Counted from the stretch's first letter, positions 1-8,729 are shown. The stretch is 11,552 nt of DNA from an uncultured bacterium (GCA_913009675.1 CAJVXD010000018.1:1-11552); one strand, 5' to 3'. Notes: generated by a model from the letters alone, not told the origin. Numbers and translations are program-made.

Positions 1-2
1 CC

Positions 3-329
3 TTTCCAAACATGTATAAACCAAGGGTCATCTGGGTGGGGATCGATAAGGGCTCGGATAACTTAAAACTCTTAGCCGGCCAAATAGAAAACAAGCTGGA
101 AAAATTAGGTTTTGCAAAAGAAAAGCGTGACTATAAAGTCCATCTCACGCTCGGAAGGGTCAAGTCCTTAAAAAAGATAGCCCAGCTCGCAAGTCTTATC
201 CGGAAAATAAACTTTCAGCCAATAGACGAAATCAATATCGAAAAACTATCCCTCTTCCAAAGCACCCTTACTCCCAAAGGGGCAATCTACGCTGACTTAG
301 CACATCACCTCTTTAAAAAACCTCTTTAA
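3..329 (+). CDS. thpR: RNA 2',3'-cyclic phosphodiesterase, C-terminal part (5' end off the window)
   Basis: This is the C-terminal part of a 2H-family phosphoesterase (ThpR/LigT), which opens 2',3'-cyclic phosphates on RNA ends. The reading frame is open from base 3 (F-P-N before the first Met at base 12), so that Met is internal and the gene starts to the left of the window. About 108 residues are visible, against a usual family length near 180-190. The visible signature is the second catalytic HxT motif, HLTLGRV, with His and Thr at residues 44 and 46 counted from the Met at base 12. The preceding P-R-V-I-W-V-G-I strand is typical of the family. The first HxT motif must lie outside the window. 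It is the only plus-strand gene and converges on pgpA with 52 bases between stop codons. In other bacteria thpR often lies near pgsA, cinA and recA. Confidence 0.88.
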   Translation, partial: FPNMYKPRVIWVGIDKGSDNLKLLAGQIENKLEKLGFAKEKRDYKVHLTLGRVKSLKKIAQLASLIRKINFQPIDEINIEKLSLFQSTLTPKGAIYADLAHHLFKKPL

Positions 330-373
330 AAAATAACCATGCACTTTTGTGGATGTCATAAAACTCTGAGGTT
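315..373 (-). terminator. weak candidate terminator downstream of pgpA
   Basis: On the minus strand AACCTC (373-368) can pair with GAGGTT (324-319), which runs into a T-tract ending at 315. The loop is long (about 43 bases) and contains a small CAC/GTG hairpin. The position is right, just after the pgpA stop and reaching into the end of the convergent thpR gene. The long loop makes this weak. Confidence 0.3.
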
Positions 374-381
374 GTTTGAGA

Positions 382-834
382 TTAGAAGATCCTGCAGACA
401 ATCTGGAGTATCAGATTCGTATAGATACCTGCCGCTATATCATCCAGCATCACACCTAGACTCCCGCTCAACTTCTCCAGTTTGTTTATAGGGCTCGGTT
501 TGACTATGTCAAAGAATCTAAAGAGCAGAAAAGCAGAGATGACGTACCCTATCCCTGCAGGCAAAAGAAATAAGGCGACCAGCATCCCTGTAAACTCATC
601 TATTACTATCTCGTGTGCATCCTTTCTATTAAAAAGTCTTTCAGCCTTTCCGGAAGTCGCCAGCCCAAGGATAAGACATACAACAATGATTATACCCATC
701 AAATACGGATTATCCTTTATAAAAAAATATAAAAACAATGCCGCAAGACTCCCTATTGTGCCGGGTGCCACAGGAAAATAGCCTATGTAAAAAACACTTG
801 CTGCTATCTTGTACAAACGATTCAGGCCCTTCAC
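382..834 (-). CDS. pgpA: phosphatidylglycerophosphatase A
   Basis: The 150-residue product matches the usual length of PgpA, an inner-membrane enzyme that removes the phosphate from phosphatidylglycerophosphate to give phosphatidylglycerol. Family features in order are: the P-V-A-P-G-T-I-G-S segment (residues 21-29), the acidic H-E-I-V-I-D-E-F-T-G motif (74-83), R-F-F-D-I-V-K-P-S-P (106-115) and G-V-M-L-D-D-I-A-A-G near the end (127-136). Hydrophobic stretches lie around 28-60 and 84-106. The start is GTG. It overlaps the pgsA stop codon in a GTGA arrangement, which supports translational coupling. PgsA makes the substrate of this enzyme, so the two neighbours are consecutive steps of one pathway. 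Confidence 0.93.
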   Translation of the reverse strand: MKGLNRLYKIAASVFYIGYFPVAPGTIGSLAALFLYFFIKDNPYLMGIIIVVCLILGLATSGKAERLFNRKDAHEIVIDEFTGMLVALFLLPAGIGYVISAFLLFRFFDIVKPSPINKLEKLSGSLGVMLDDIAAGIYTNLILQIVCRIF

Positions 835-1397
835 TTGACCCCCATAAATATAGATCTGTTCTTCAACATAAAGGATATACCTGAGGTAATCGTCATCAAC
901 ACGGTAATCAACATGAGCACAAAGACGCCTTCCCGATAATAGCCTATATAATGAAATGTAAAGCCCGAATCCCTGATTATTAGAAATATCAATATAGACA
1001 ATACCGCTACGATCTGAGAAACCGTTTTGTGTTTCCCTGCTATCTCTGCAGACAAGACCTTCTTTTTAGACAGGGCTAGTATCCTTATGCCTGTGATAAC
1101 CAGCTCCCTTGCAATAATTACCATCACCATCCATGCCGGGATTATCTCCATCTCGACAAAGGCAAGGAATCCTCCAATGATCAGGATCTTGTCCGCAATC
1201 GGGTCCATTATTCTTCCAAAATCCGTAACAGAATTTCTCTTTCTAGCGATAAGCCCGTCGTAATAGTCCGTGATAGAGGCTATTAAAAATATCGCGAGCG
1301 CAAAAAACTTAGCACCCGGGCCCTTGATAAACAAAAAAAATATAAAAAAACAGGCCAATATTATACGTGATATGGTCAACTTGTTTGGAAGATTCAT
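831..1397 (-). CDS. pgsA: CDP-diacylglycerol-glycerol-3-phosphate 3-phosphatidyltransferase
   Basis: The 188-residue integral membrane protein has the full CDP-alcohol phosphatidyltransferase signature D-G-x2-A-R-x8-G-x3-D-x3-D: D47-G48, A51-R52, G61, D65 and D69, with an extra Asp at 44. It begins M-N-L-P-N-K-L-T-I-S-R, the typical PgsA N-terminus, and contains several hydrophobic segments. PgsA transfers the phosphatidyl group of CDP-diacylglycerol to glycerol 3-phosphate. The ATG at 1395-1397 is preceded by GGAG four bases upstream, so the start is well supported. pgpA follows with a 4-base overlap. rimO ends 49 bases upstream. A close relative of the same superfamily (for example a cardiolipin-type synthase) is possible, but the pgpA partner favours PgsA. 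Confidence 0.93.
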   Translation of the reverse strand: MNLPNKLTISRIILACFFIFFLFIKGPGAKFFALAIFLIASITDYYDGLIARKRNSVTDFGRIMDPIADKILIIGGFLAFVEMEIIPAWMVMVIIARELVITGIRILALSKKKVLSAEIAGKHKTVSQIVAVLSILIFLIIRDSGFTFHYIGYYREGVFVLMLITVLMTITSGISFMLKNRSIFMGVK

Positions 1398-1446
1398 CTA
1401 TCTCCGTCTACTTATGTTGTCTTCTCTGCACGAGCGGGGCCGAACC

Positions 1447-2673
1447 TTAACCACTACAAGGCTCTCCCGACAGGTCGTACTCATATGTATCGGTTATGCG
1501 AACATTACAGAACTCACCTATCTCTAAACCTTTACCCTTTACATACACTATGCCGTCCACCTCCGGCGCATCATACTCGGTCCTGGCTATATAATAATCC
1601 CCTTCTCTCTCTTCAACTAACACCTTTAATATCCGGCCATTGAAACCTTTATTAATCTCCTGCGATATCTCTTGCTGCAGCAACATCACCTGATCGAAAC
1701 GCTCCTCTTTCACCTTCTCCGGTATCTGTCCCTTAAATTTATACGCCGGTGTCCCTTCTTCTCTAGAATACCTGAAAAGTCCCAATCTTTCAAATCTAAT
1801 CTCTTTTATAAATGCCAAAAGCTCCTGGAATTCCTTTTCTGTCTCACCCGGAAACCCGACAATAAACGAACTGCGCAATGCCACATCAGGGACCTCTCTC
1901 CTAATATATCCTATCAATGAGATAATGTCCTCCTTCGTGCCCTTACGCCCCATCTGTTCTAATATCCTATCATTTATGTGTTCAATGGGCAGATCAAAGT
2001 ATCTACATATGTTTTTACTATCTCGGATTATCTTTATTACATCCCTTTTTAAATTTGCAGGATGGGTATAAAGAAGCCTTATCCAGTTTTGTTTTGAAAG
2101 ATTATCTAGCCCTTTTAGTAACCCGCCCAACCTTTCATAGACTGAAGTGTCCTGCCCTACCAGGATTATCTCTTTAACACCCTTCCTGACTAAGTCCCCG
2201 GCCTCTTTTAGGACTGAGCTTAAATCTCTATCCTTGTATGGCCCTTTTAAATAGGGTATTATACAATAGGTACATCTATTCCTGCATCCTTCCGAAATCT
2301 TGATATATGCGTAATGAGCCGGGGTTAATCTACAGCTAAGATCATCCTTGAAGACGGGAAGCACCCCCCTGAATTCATCTATCTCCTTAAACCCTTTTTT
2401 TAATTCTTTCATGTATCTCTGCGTAAGGCACCCTGCCACTATTATTCTTCTTATATCACCATCCTTTTTAGCATCTATCAACTTTAAAATAGTATCTATT
2501 GATTCTTTCTTCGCATCCTCGATAAATGCGCACGTATTAACAATTACTGTGTCAACACCAATCGCATTGTCCTTAAACCGATAGCCTTTGTTCCTAAACT
2601 CTGACATAATATACTCTGAATCAACAAGATTCCTTGGACAACCTAAGCTTATTATAGTGAATGTCTTTGCCAT
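1447..2673 (-). CDS. rimO: ribosomal protein S12 (Asp) methylthiotransferase
   Basis: The 408-residue protein has the three parts of a methylthiotransferase. The N-terminal domain has three cluster cysteines (C12, C48, C82). The radical SAM core has C130-x3-C134-x2-C137 in E-G-C-R-N-R-C-T-Y-C. A short C-terminal TRAM-like region lies around residues 345-400. RimO adds a methylthio group to an aspartate of ribosomal protein S12, using SAM and two 4Fe-4S clusters. The sequence I-S-L-G-C-P-R-N-L-V-D-S-E is characteristic of RimO rather than the tRNA enzyme MiaB. At 408 residues it is slightly short for the family. The ATG at 2671-2673 is the only Met before C12, so the start is firm, yet no Shine-Dalgarno precedes it. 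The eight bases upstream are the T-tract of a terminator-like hairpin. Confidence 0.94.
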   Translation of the reverse strand: MAKTFTIISLGCPRNLVDSEYIMSEFRNKGYRFKDNAIGVDTVIVNTCAFIEDAKKESIDTILKLIDAKKDGDIRRIIVAGCLTQRYMKELKKGFKEIDEFRGVLPVFKDDLSCRLTPAHYAYIKISEGCRNRCTYCIIPYLKGPYKDRDLSSVLKEAGDLVRKGVKEIILVGQDTSVYERLGGLLKGLDNLSKQNWIRLLYTHPANLKRDVIKIIRDSKNICRYFDLPIEHINDRILEQMGRKGTKEDIISLIGYIRREVPDVALRSSFIVGFPGETEKEFQELLAFIKEIRFERLGLFRYSREEGTPAYKFKGQIPEKVKEERFDQVMLLQQEISQEINKGFNGRILKVLVEEREGDYYIARTEYDAPEVDGIVYVKGKGLEIGEFCNVRITDTYEYDLSGEPCSG

Positions 2674-2697
2674 AAAAAAAAGAGGGGCACGCCCCTC
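2674..2697 (-). terminator. intrinsic terminator between rodZ-like gene and rimO
   Basis: On the minus strand GAGGGGC (2697-2691) and GCCCCTC (2688-2682) form a stem of six to seven pairs with a tiny loop, followed by eight T's (2681-2674). This is a textbook factor-independent terminator shape. The T-tract ends directly at the rimO ATG. A second imperfect hairpin (AAAGCC/GGCTTT, about 2701-2736) covers the stop codon of the upstream gene, so two hairpins sit in tandem. Confidence 0.75.
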
Positions 2698-2726
2698 ATA
2701 AAAGCCTACAGCTCAAAATCTGCAGC

Positions 2727-3503
2727 TTACGGCTTTATCCCCTCCTTCGTAACAATAATCGTCTTCTTTTCACCCTTTTTACCTGGGCGGCCAAGATCCC
2801 TCCCGTTGAGTTTCAAGTCCACCCCTCCTGCATTGCCCAATTCCAACCGTATCTCTTCTTTTGCCCTCCATATATCGCTATGTTTTTTCTTTAATACTCC
2901 ACTAAAAAAAAGTTTTCCGTCGCTTACTACCTGAATCCATGTATTATAAGATGCTATAATCTCTAGCTCAATCCCCTCTGTCTTCTTAATCCCTGCAGCT
3001 ACAGGGATGATTTTGGGCCGTTTCTTCTTTGGTAAAACAAGCTTTTTAGATAGATTTGGTTGTTTGGTCTTTTGCCTTCGGGCAAGCTCTGTTTTATGTT
3101 TTCTCGAAACGTTTCTCATGAACCGGCCTATGTTCACAAAGCCAAAAAATAATACCCACAAACCAAAAACAACCACTAGGCCGCTGCCTATAAATCTTTT
3201 ATGCTTAATAAACCATTCGCAGGCAGAAGCCTTTTCCCCTTTTATTGCCAGAACAGGGGGGTCTTTGAGGGGGCCTGCTGTTAGAAATCCCTTCACTGTC
3301 CCTTCATCCATTGCCTCCAAGAACTGAGAATAGGACCTGACAAAGGTCCTTGCGTAAAATGGTGAAGAGATTTCATGCAACCTGTCGCCTTCTATAATAG
3401 ACAGGATTTTTTGGGGCATGCGAGTCCTCTCTGAAACTTCCTTTATAGATAGATTCTTTGATTCTCTTATTTTCTTAAGGGTTTTGCCTAAAGATTCGGG
3501 CAT
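2727..3503 (-). CDS. rodZ: RodZ-like cell-shape protein (helix-turn-helix, TM, DUF4115-like)
   Basis: From the ATG at 3501-3503 the product is 258 residues. Residues 1-68 form a Cro/RodZ-type helix-turn-helix domain (L-G-K-T-L-K-K-I-R-E-S-K-N-L-S-I-K-E-V with the downstream S-P-F-Y-A-R-T-F-V-R-S-Y block, diagnostic of RodZ). One membrane helix lies at about 104-126. A very basic linker follows (about 127-166). The C-terminal DUF4115-like beta domain is at about 178-252. RodZ links MreB filaments to the membrane in rod-shaped cells. The frame stays open upstream to a TTG at 3537-3539, but those 12 residues are not RodZ-like, so I prefer the internal ATG. It lies 46 bases after ftsK; ftsK-rodZ-pgsA neighbourhoods are known in other bacteria. 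Function is inferred from architecture. Confidence 0.82.
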   Translation of the reverse strand: MPESLGKTLKKIRESKNLSIKEVSERTRMPQKILSIIEGDRLHEISSPFYARTFVRSYSQFLEAMDEGTVKGFLTAGPLKDPPVLAIKGEKASACEWFIKHKRFIGSGLVVVFGLWVLFFGFVNIGRFMRNVSRKHKTELARRQKTKQPNLSKKLVLPKKKRPKIIPVAAGIKKTEGIELEIIASYNTWIQVVSDGKLFFSGVLKKKHSDIWRAKEEIRLELGNAGGVDLKLNGRDLGRPGKKGEKKTIIVTKEGIKP

Positions 3504-3549
3504 ATAAAAAATCCCAATTGGAACCAACGGTTGTGACAAACTATATTGA

Positions 3550-5751
3550 CTATCCCGTGTTTTCCTCTGAAGATCCCTCTCCGGTCTTGTATTCCCCTAT
3601 CAATATCTCTCGGGGTTTACTTCCTCTGAACGGGCCTACTATTCCCTCTTCTTCCATCGCATCTATCAATCTTGCTGCCCTTGTATACCCCAGCCTAAGC
3701 CTCCGTTGCAGCATCGAAACAGATGCCTGCCCTGTCTCAAGAACCATCTTTACCGCCCGATCAAAGAATTCATCCTTTTCAAAGCCCACTTTACAGGGGA
3801 CGCTCTTTTTCTGCTGCTCTAATATCTCGCCGTTGTAACTCGGCCCTCTTTGTTTCTTCACCATTTCAACAACCCGTTCTATCTCAGGGTCTGTAAGGAG
3901 TGTGCCCTGGGTCCTTATGGGTTTTGCGTTCCCTGGCTGTAAAAACAACATATCTCCCTTGCCTAGCAATTTATCAGCACCGTTCATGTCCAGCACTGTC
4001 CTTGAATCAACCTTGGATGCCACCTTAAAAGAGATCCTGGCAGGAAAGTTGGCCTTTATTACTCCTGTAACTACGTCTACGGACGGCCTCTGTGTTGCAA
4101 GTATTATATGTATACCGACCGCTCTTGAAAGCTGGGCAAGTCTTGTAATTGCATTTTCCACATCCTCCTGGGCTACGATCATAAGGTCTGCCAGTTCATC
4201 TATTATAACTACAATGTAAGCAAGCTTTTCTTCACTCTTTTTATTGAATACGTCTATATTCCTTGCGGCTATCTTAGCCAACATCTTATATCTTTCTTCC
4301 ATCTCGTTTACCACCCATTCGAGCGCGCCTGACGCCTTTTTTGAATCAGTCAGCACGGGGCACAAAAGATGCGGCAGGTCATTGTAAATAGCAAGCTCTA
4401 CCATCTTGGGGTCTACCATTATAAACTTTAATTCATCAGGGGTGGCATTATAGATCATGCTCATTATCAAGGAATTCACGCATACGGTCTTTCCCGAACC
4501 CGTGGTACCGGCTATTAACAGGTGCGGCATATCTCCCAGATCAGCCACAACAGCCCTTCCTGATATATCCTTACCAAGTGCTATAGTCAGCTTTGAAGAG
4601 GCCACCTTTTTTTGATATTCCCGCGACTCCAATAGTTCCCTTAAATAGACAAGGGACGTGCTTTGATTGGGCACCTCTATACCCACCGCTGACTTCCCGG
4701 GTATGGGGGCCTCTATCCTTACAGTCGAGGCCTTCATGGTAAGCGCTATATCGTCGCTCAACACAGTAATCTTATTGACCTTCACTCCCGGGGCAGGCTG
4801 CAATTCGTACCTGGTGATAACCGGCCCTTTACTTATATTTAGGACCTTTGCCTCTATATTAAAATCCCGCAGCGTATCCTCAAGGATCCTTGCGTTGGCC
4901 TCCAGGTCCTCGCTAAAGAGATTCTCGGATTCCAGAGAAGGTGAATTTAATAAATCCACCGTTGGTAATTTATAGTCGCCGACGACCCTTGGCGTAATCC
5001 TTAGCGGTTTTTTAATGCCTGGGTTTGGAGCTGGTCTTGTCCTTGGCAGGCTGACATTAGGCAATGTGGGCCGTTCTAGTTCCTTATCCGGCCCCTTCTT
5101 TACTCCTTCGTGTCTCCCCTTTTCCATCTTGACCGCCGGCCTTAATCGCGGGGGGTGCTTGAGTTCCTTTTTCCTTTTGGACAACTCTTTTTTCTCCAAT
5201 CTGCTTCTTTTTAATCTTCCGAGCAGATTCCATGTACGCACAAAGATAAAGGAAAACAACGGGATTACCAAAAACTCGGTGGCAACCATAAACGCCAGGA
5301 TGGTTAAGCTCAAGGTTATGATATATCCGCCCACCTTACCGAAATATCCTACAAGAAAATCCGAAAGGAACAATCCTATAACCCCGCCTCGCTGGACCAC
5401 CAATACGGAATCGTCACCTGCTGTCAGACTAAAAAACGCTGCACCTGCAGAAAACAACAACACTATGCCCAGGAATCTGAAAACTGCCCTTTGTTCCAGC
5501 CTCCCGGCTAAAAGCCCAACTCCCCAGATAAGACATAAAAAAGGAATAAAATAGCCCGCATATCCCACGGTCTTAAAAATAAACCATGCAAAATAGGCCC
5601 CTGCTACACCAACATAATTTCTTATATGCAAGTTGACACTGGATGTTTCAAACCGGATATCGTAAGGGGTATAGGAGATCATTGCAGCCAATAGAAGTAA
5701 TGCGAGGGGGAATAAACCGAAGGAAACTATGAGGTCTTTCTTGTTTTTCAT
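3550..5751 (-). CDS. ftsK: DNA translocase FtsK/SpoIIIE
   Basis: The 733-residue protein has an N-terminal membrane region with about four helices (roughly 8-28, 45-80, 92-110, 140-172) and a basic, proline-rich linker (about 175-255). The alpha/beta motor domain has Walker A GTTGSGKT at 415-422 and Walker B V-V-I-I-D-E at 514-519. The C-terminal winged-helix gamma domain (about 660-718, L-Q-R-R-L-R-L-G-Y-T-R-A-A) reads the polar KOPS-type DNA signals. FtsK pumps chromosome ends across the closing septum and activates XerCD recombination at dif. The linker is short, so overall length resembles SpoIIIE more than E. coli FtsK. The ATG at 5749-5751 is preceded only by a weak Shine-Dalgarno. uppP ends 29 bases upstream, consistent with cotranscription. 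Confidence 0.96.
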   Translation of the reverse strand: MKNKKDLIVSFGLFPLALLLLAAMISYTPYDIRFETSSVNLHIRNYVGVAGAYFAWFIFKTVGYAGYFIPFLCLIWGVGLLAGRLEQRAVFRFLGIVLLFSAGAAFFSLTAGDDSVLVVQRGGVIGLFLSDFLVGYFGKVGGYIITLSLTILAFMVATEFLVIPLFSFIFVRTWNLLGRLKRSRLEKKELSKRKKELKHPPRLRPAVKMEKGRHEGVKKGPDKELERPTLPNVSLPRTRPAPNPGIKKPLRITPRVVGDYKLPTVDLLNSPSLESENLFSEDLEANARILEDTLRDFNIEAKVLNISKGPVITRYELQPAPGVKVNKITVLSDDIALTMKASTVRIEAPIPGKSAVGIEVPNQSTSLVYLRELLESREYQKKVASSKLTIALGKDISGRAVVADLGDMPHLLIAGTTGSGKTVCVNSLIMSMIYNATPDELKFIMVDPKMVELAIYNDLPHLLCPVLTDSKKASGALEWVVNEMEERYKMLAKIAARNIDVFNKKSEEKLAYIVVIIDELADLMIVAQEDVENAITRLAQLSRAVGIHIILATQRPSVDVVTGVIKANFPARISFKVASKVDSRTVLDMNGADKLLGKGDMLFLQPGNAKPIRTQGTLLTDPEIERVVEMVKKQRGPSYNGEILEQQKKSVPCKVGFEKDEFFDRAVKMVLETGQASVSMLQRRLRLGYTRAARLIDAMEEEGIVGPFRGSKPREILIGEYKTGEGSSEENTG

Positions 5752-5780
5752 CTTATTCGATTAGAGAAGTTTTATAACTA

Positions 5781-6524
5781 TTATAGAAATCCTAGGACCA
5801 AGACCCCGACTAACATACAATACGCGCCAAACCAATGCAGTTTATTTTTATATACTATCCTCAATAACAATTTTAATGATAAAACCCCCACAATACAAGA
5901 AACAATAAAACCCACAAGATAATTTGGATTAAAACCTATAAGGCTGGCGTCTTTTATCTTTAACAAAAAAGCGCCTATAATAGCAGGTATGCACAATAAA
6001 AATGAAAACCTTGCAGCAGCACTGGGATCAAGTCCAAGGAATAATCCTGTAGAAATAGTCGTTCCGCTCCTCGATATACCTGGCAAGGTAGCTATACCTT
6101 GCACCAGCCCTATTATAACTGCCTTCGCACCTGAGAGAGGACCCGTTGTGCCAAATCTCAGAAAACCCCCCAATACAAGCCAGACACCTGTCAATATAAG
6201 CATTGCCCCGACAAACTTTACATTGCCGAATGCAGGTTCGACCCTTTTCTCAAAGAGCACAACAAAGGCTACTGTCGCTAATGTCCCTATTATAACAAAA
6301 AAGGCTGTCTTATTTTTTATGGTAATTGCATCGATTATATCTCTCCAGAAGACAATGAATATCGCAACAAGGGTTCCCAGATGTAGAAATATATCAAAAA
6401 ATATCTGCGGACCTTGCAACCCTATCAATCGGTGAAGGATGACGAGGTGGCCTGAGCTCGATATCGGCAGAAATTCAGTCACACCTTGCACTATACCGGA
6501 AATTACGGCTTCAAAAAAACCCAT
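5781..6524 (-). CDS. uppP: undecaprenyl-diphosphatase (bacitracin resistance protein BacA type)
   Basis: From the ATG at 6522-6524 the protein is 247 residues. It is an integral membrane UppP/BacA enzyme that dephosphorylates undecaprenyl diphosphate, recycling the lipid carrier for peptidoglycan and other polymers. Visible family motifs are G-I-V-Q-G-V-T-E-F-L-P-I-S-S-S-G-H (residues 10-26, with Glu17 and His26) and P-G-I-S-R-S-G-T-T (148-156, with Arg152). Many hydrophobic helices span the protein. The frame can be extended nine codons to a TTG at 6549-6551. UppP proteins normally begin a few residues before E-A-x-x-x-G-I-V-Q-G, so the internal ATG fits better, although its Shine-Dalgarno (AGAG) is weak. 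It lies between pnp and ftsK on the same strand. Confidence 0.94.
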   Translation of the reverse strand: MGFFEAVISGIVQGVTEFLPISSSGHLVILHRLIGLQGPQIFFDIFLHLGTLVAIFIVFWRDIIDAITIKNKTAFFVIIGTLATVAFVVLFEKRVEPAFGNVKFVGAMLILTGVWLVLGGFLRFGTTGPLSGAKAVIIGLVQGIATLPGISRSGTTISTGLFLGLDPSAAARFSFLLCIPAIIGAFLLKIKDASLIGFNPNYLVGFIVSCIVGVLSLKLLLRIVYKNKLHWFGAYCMLVGVLVLGFL

Positions 6525-6634
6525 AGGAAACTCTATGTTCGTACTATTCAAAAATAATCTTACGCTTTTGTATGTGTCATGAAAGTGTAAAGTTATTTTT
6601 ATCTAAGCTCCTGCAGGCCCTGCTGTAATCTATA

Positions 6635-8707
6635 TTATTCAACCGCCTGCTTTATGCTCAGGTTGAGCCTGCCCATTTCGTCTATCTTGATAAGCTTTAC
6701 CTTGACCTTATCGCCTACCTTTACAATATCCTCTGCATTTTTCACGAACTTATCCGATAATTCTGATACATGTATCAGGCCTTCCTTACCGGGAAATAGT
6801 TCGCAAAATGCTCCGAAATTCATGAGACGCGTAATCTTACCTTCAAACACCGTGCCAATTTCGAGCTCCCCTGTTATACCTTTTACCGCCTCCAAGGCCT
6901 TTTTTATAGCCTCTTCACTATCCGAAGCAATGGACACCTTGCCCTCATCGTCAACCTCAATGGCCGCTCCCGTATCCTGTATGATCTTCTTTATAACCTT
7001 CCCCCCAGGACCTATTAAATTCCTGATTTTGTCCTTATCTATCGTAATAGTTACTATCTTGGGAGCGTATTCGGAGATATCCTTACGAGGGCTTTTTATC
7101 GCCTCCAGTATCTTATCCAAGATAAAGGACCTTGCGGGTCTTGCCTGTTCCATTATCCTTTTTATCAATTCAATCGTTATGCCCTCTATCTTTAGATCCA
7201 TTTGAAGTGCGGTAATACCCGTATCCGTGCCCGTAACCTTAAAATCCATATCCCCGAAATGGTCCTCAACCCCGGCTATGTCAGTTAAGATTGCGGTATC
7301 GTCTCCTTCTTTTACTAAACCAAGGGCGATACCTGAAACAGGCTTCCTTATAGGCACACCTGCATCCATCAAAGAAAGCGTACCGGCACAGACAGTAGCC
7401 ATGCTGCTGGAACCATTTGACTCCAGGATATCGGATACAACTCTAATTGTATAAGGAAAGCTTTCGTCAGAAGGTATGATCGGTTTAAGGGCCCTCTCTG
7501 CCAGGGCACCATGTCCTATCTCGCGCCTTCCAGGCCCCCTTGCAGGCCTTACCTCCCCCACGCTAAAGGGAGGGAAATTGTAATGCAACATAAAAGTCTT
7601 GAATCTTTCACCCTCAAGGGCATCGAGACGCTGTTCATCCTGGCCTGTTCCTAATGTCGTTGTGGACAGGCTCTGGGTCTGACCCCTTGTAAAGAGGCCG
7701 GAGCCATGCGTCCTAGGAAGAACCCCAACCTCACAGGTTATAGGCCTTATATCTTCAAATCCCCTGCCGTCAATCCTCTTCTTTTTCCCCACGATAAAAC
7801 TCCTGATAGTTTCTTTTTCGACCTTTGTCAGGGCCTTTCCTATATCTAACTCTTGCACAGATTCATCCTGGGCCTTTATCTTTTCTGTAACCTCTCTAGT
7901 CAATGCCTCCAATGCCTCTTCCCTTTTTTCCTTTACAGGAACGGAATTTAATCTTTCCAATTCGGCCAGAGACAGGTCCTTAACCTTTTCGTATAATTCA
8001 CGAGAAACAAGTTTCAACTCCGGTTCAAGTTTTTGTTTCCCGCACTTTTTTTGCAGTTCTTCTTGTAATTCGATAGTCTGCCTGATATAGTCCTGTGCAA
8101 ACTTTATTGCCTCAAGCATCTTCTCTTCCGAGAGCTCATTGGCGCCTGCTTCAAGCATTATAATCCTATCCTTAAACCCCACTGCTACCAGATTCAAGGT
8201 ACTCGTCCCAAGCTCTTCAAATGTAGGATTTACAATAAACTTATCGTCTATAATTCCGACCCTTACTGCGCCTACGGGTCCCGGAAATGGTATATTTGAG
8301 ATAGCAAGGGCACATGAGGCGCCTATGACAGCTGGTATATCAGAATTGTTCTGGCCGTCGCTTGAAAGTACTATCGCAAATATCTGCACATCATTCATGA
8401 ACCCTTTTGGGAAAAGAGGTCTTATAGGCCTGTCTATGAGGCGCGCCGTCAAGATTTCTTTTTCAGTAGGTCTTCCTTCACGTTTAAAATATCCTCCCGG
8501 TATTTTACCCGCGGCATAGGTCTTTTCCTGATATTCCACCATAAGAGGAAAAAAGTCTATACCCTCCCGAAGTTTTTTGGAACATACAACTGCAACCAGG
8601 ACTACTGTGCCTCCATATTGCACACAAACTGCACCATTTGCCTCTTTGGCCATCTTTCCTGTTTCTAGTATTAGGATCTCTCTGCCTATCCTTGCTTCAA
8701 TCTTCAT
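6635..8707 (-). CDS. pnp: polyribonucleotide nucleotidyltransferase (PNPase)
   Basis: The 690-residue protein has the full PNPase domain order. The first RNase PH-like domain (about 1-140, with G-R-P-T-E-K-E-I-L-T-A-R-L-I-D-R-P at 78-94) is followed by the helical linker (about 240-305). The second RNase PH domain (about 310-540) has G-E-V-R-P-A-R-G-P-G-R-R-E-I-G-H-G at 384-400 and the catalytic acidic stretch G-D-M-D-F-K at 485-490. The KH domain has I-G-P-G-G-K at 565-570 and the S1 domain lies at about 617-687. PNPase degrades RNA 3'->5' using phosphate and is a core part of RNA turnover. All active-site regions look intact. Start ATG at 8705-8707 has an AGGA-type ribosome site upstream. 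It follows rpsO, the order seen in many bacteria, and the leader carries a long hairpin. Confidence 0.97.
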   Translation of the reverse strand: MKIEARIGREILILETGKMAKEANGAVCVQYGGTVVLVAVVCSKKLREGIDFFPLMVEYQEKTYAAGKIPGGYFKREGRPTEKEILTARLIDRPIRPLFPKGFMNDVQIFAIVLSSDGQNNSDIPAVIGASCALAISNIPFPGPVGAVRVGIIDDKFIVNPTFEELGTSTLNLVAVGFKDRIIMLEAGANELSEEKMLEAIKFAQDYIRQTIELQEELQKKCGKQKLEPELKLVSRELYEKVKDLSLAELERLNSVPVKEKREEALEALTREVTEKIKAQDESVQELDIGKALTKVEKETIRSFIVGKKKRIDGRGFEDIRPITCEVGVLPRTHGSGLFTRGQTQSLSTTTLGTGQDEQRLDALEGERFKTFMLHYNFPPFSVGEVRPARGPGRREIGHGALAERALKPIIPSDESFPYTIRVVSDILESNGSSSMATVCAGTLSLMDAGVPIRKPVSGIALGLVKEGDDTAILTDIAGVEDHFGDMDFKVTGTDTGITALQMDLKIEGITIELIKRIMEQARPARSFILDKILEAIKSPRKDISEYAPKIVTITIDKDKIRNLIGPGGKVIKKIIQDTGAAIEVDDEGKVSIASDSEEAIKKALEAVKGITGELEIGTVFEGKITRLMNFGAFCELFPGKEGLIHVSELSDKFVKNAEDIVKVGDKVKVKLIKIDEMGRLNLSIKQAVE

Positions 8708-8729
8708 TTAAACACATCCTTTCCTCGTT

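Noticed and set aside
3504..3539. TTG start for the rodZ-like gene, twelve codons upstream
   Set aside because: The ATG at 3503 starts directly at the conserved RodZ helix-turn-helix, and the upstream residues do not fit.
5015..5554. Long plus-strand open frame opposite ftsK
   Set aside because: It is a shadow frame across the FtsK linker and membrane region and resembles no family. The minus frame is clearly ftsK.
6525..6551. TTG start for uppP, nine codons upstream
   Set aside because: The extra residues are not UppP-like, and the ATG at 6524 gives the typical N-terminus.
6601..6625. GC-rich palindrome after pnp (GCAGGGCCTGC) as a terminator
   Set aside because: There is no T-tract and the loop would be a single base. 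It could be chance.
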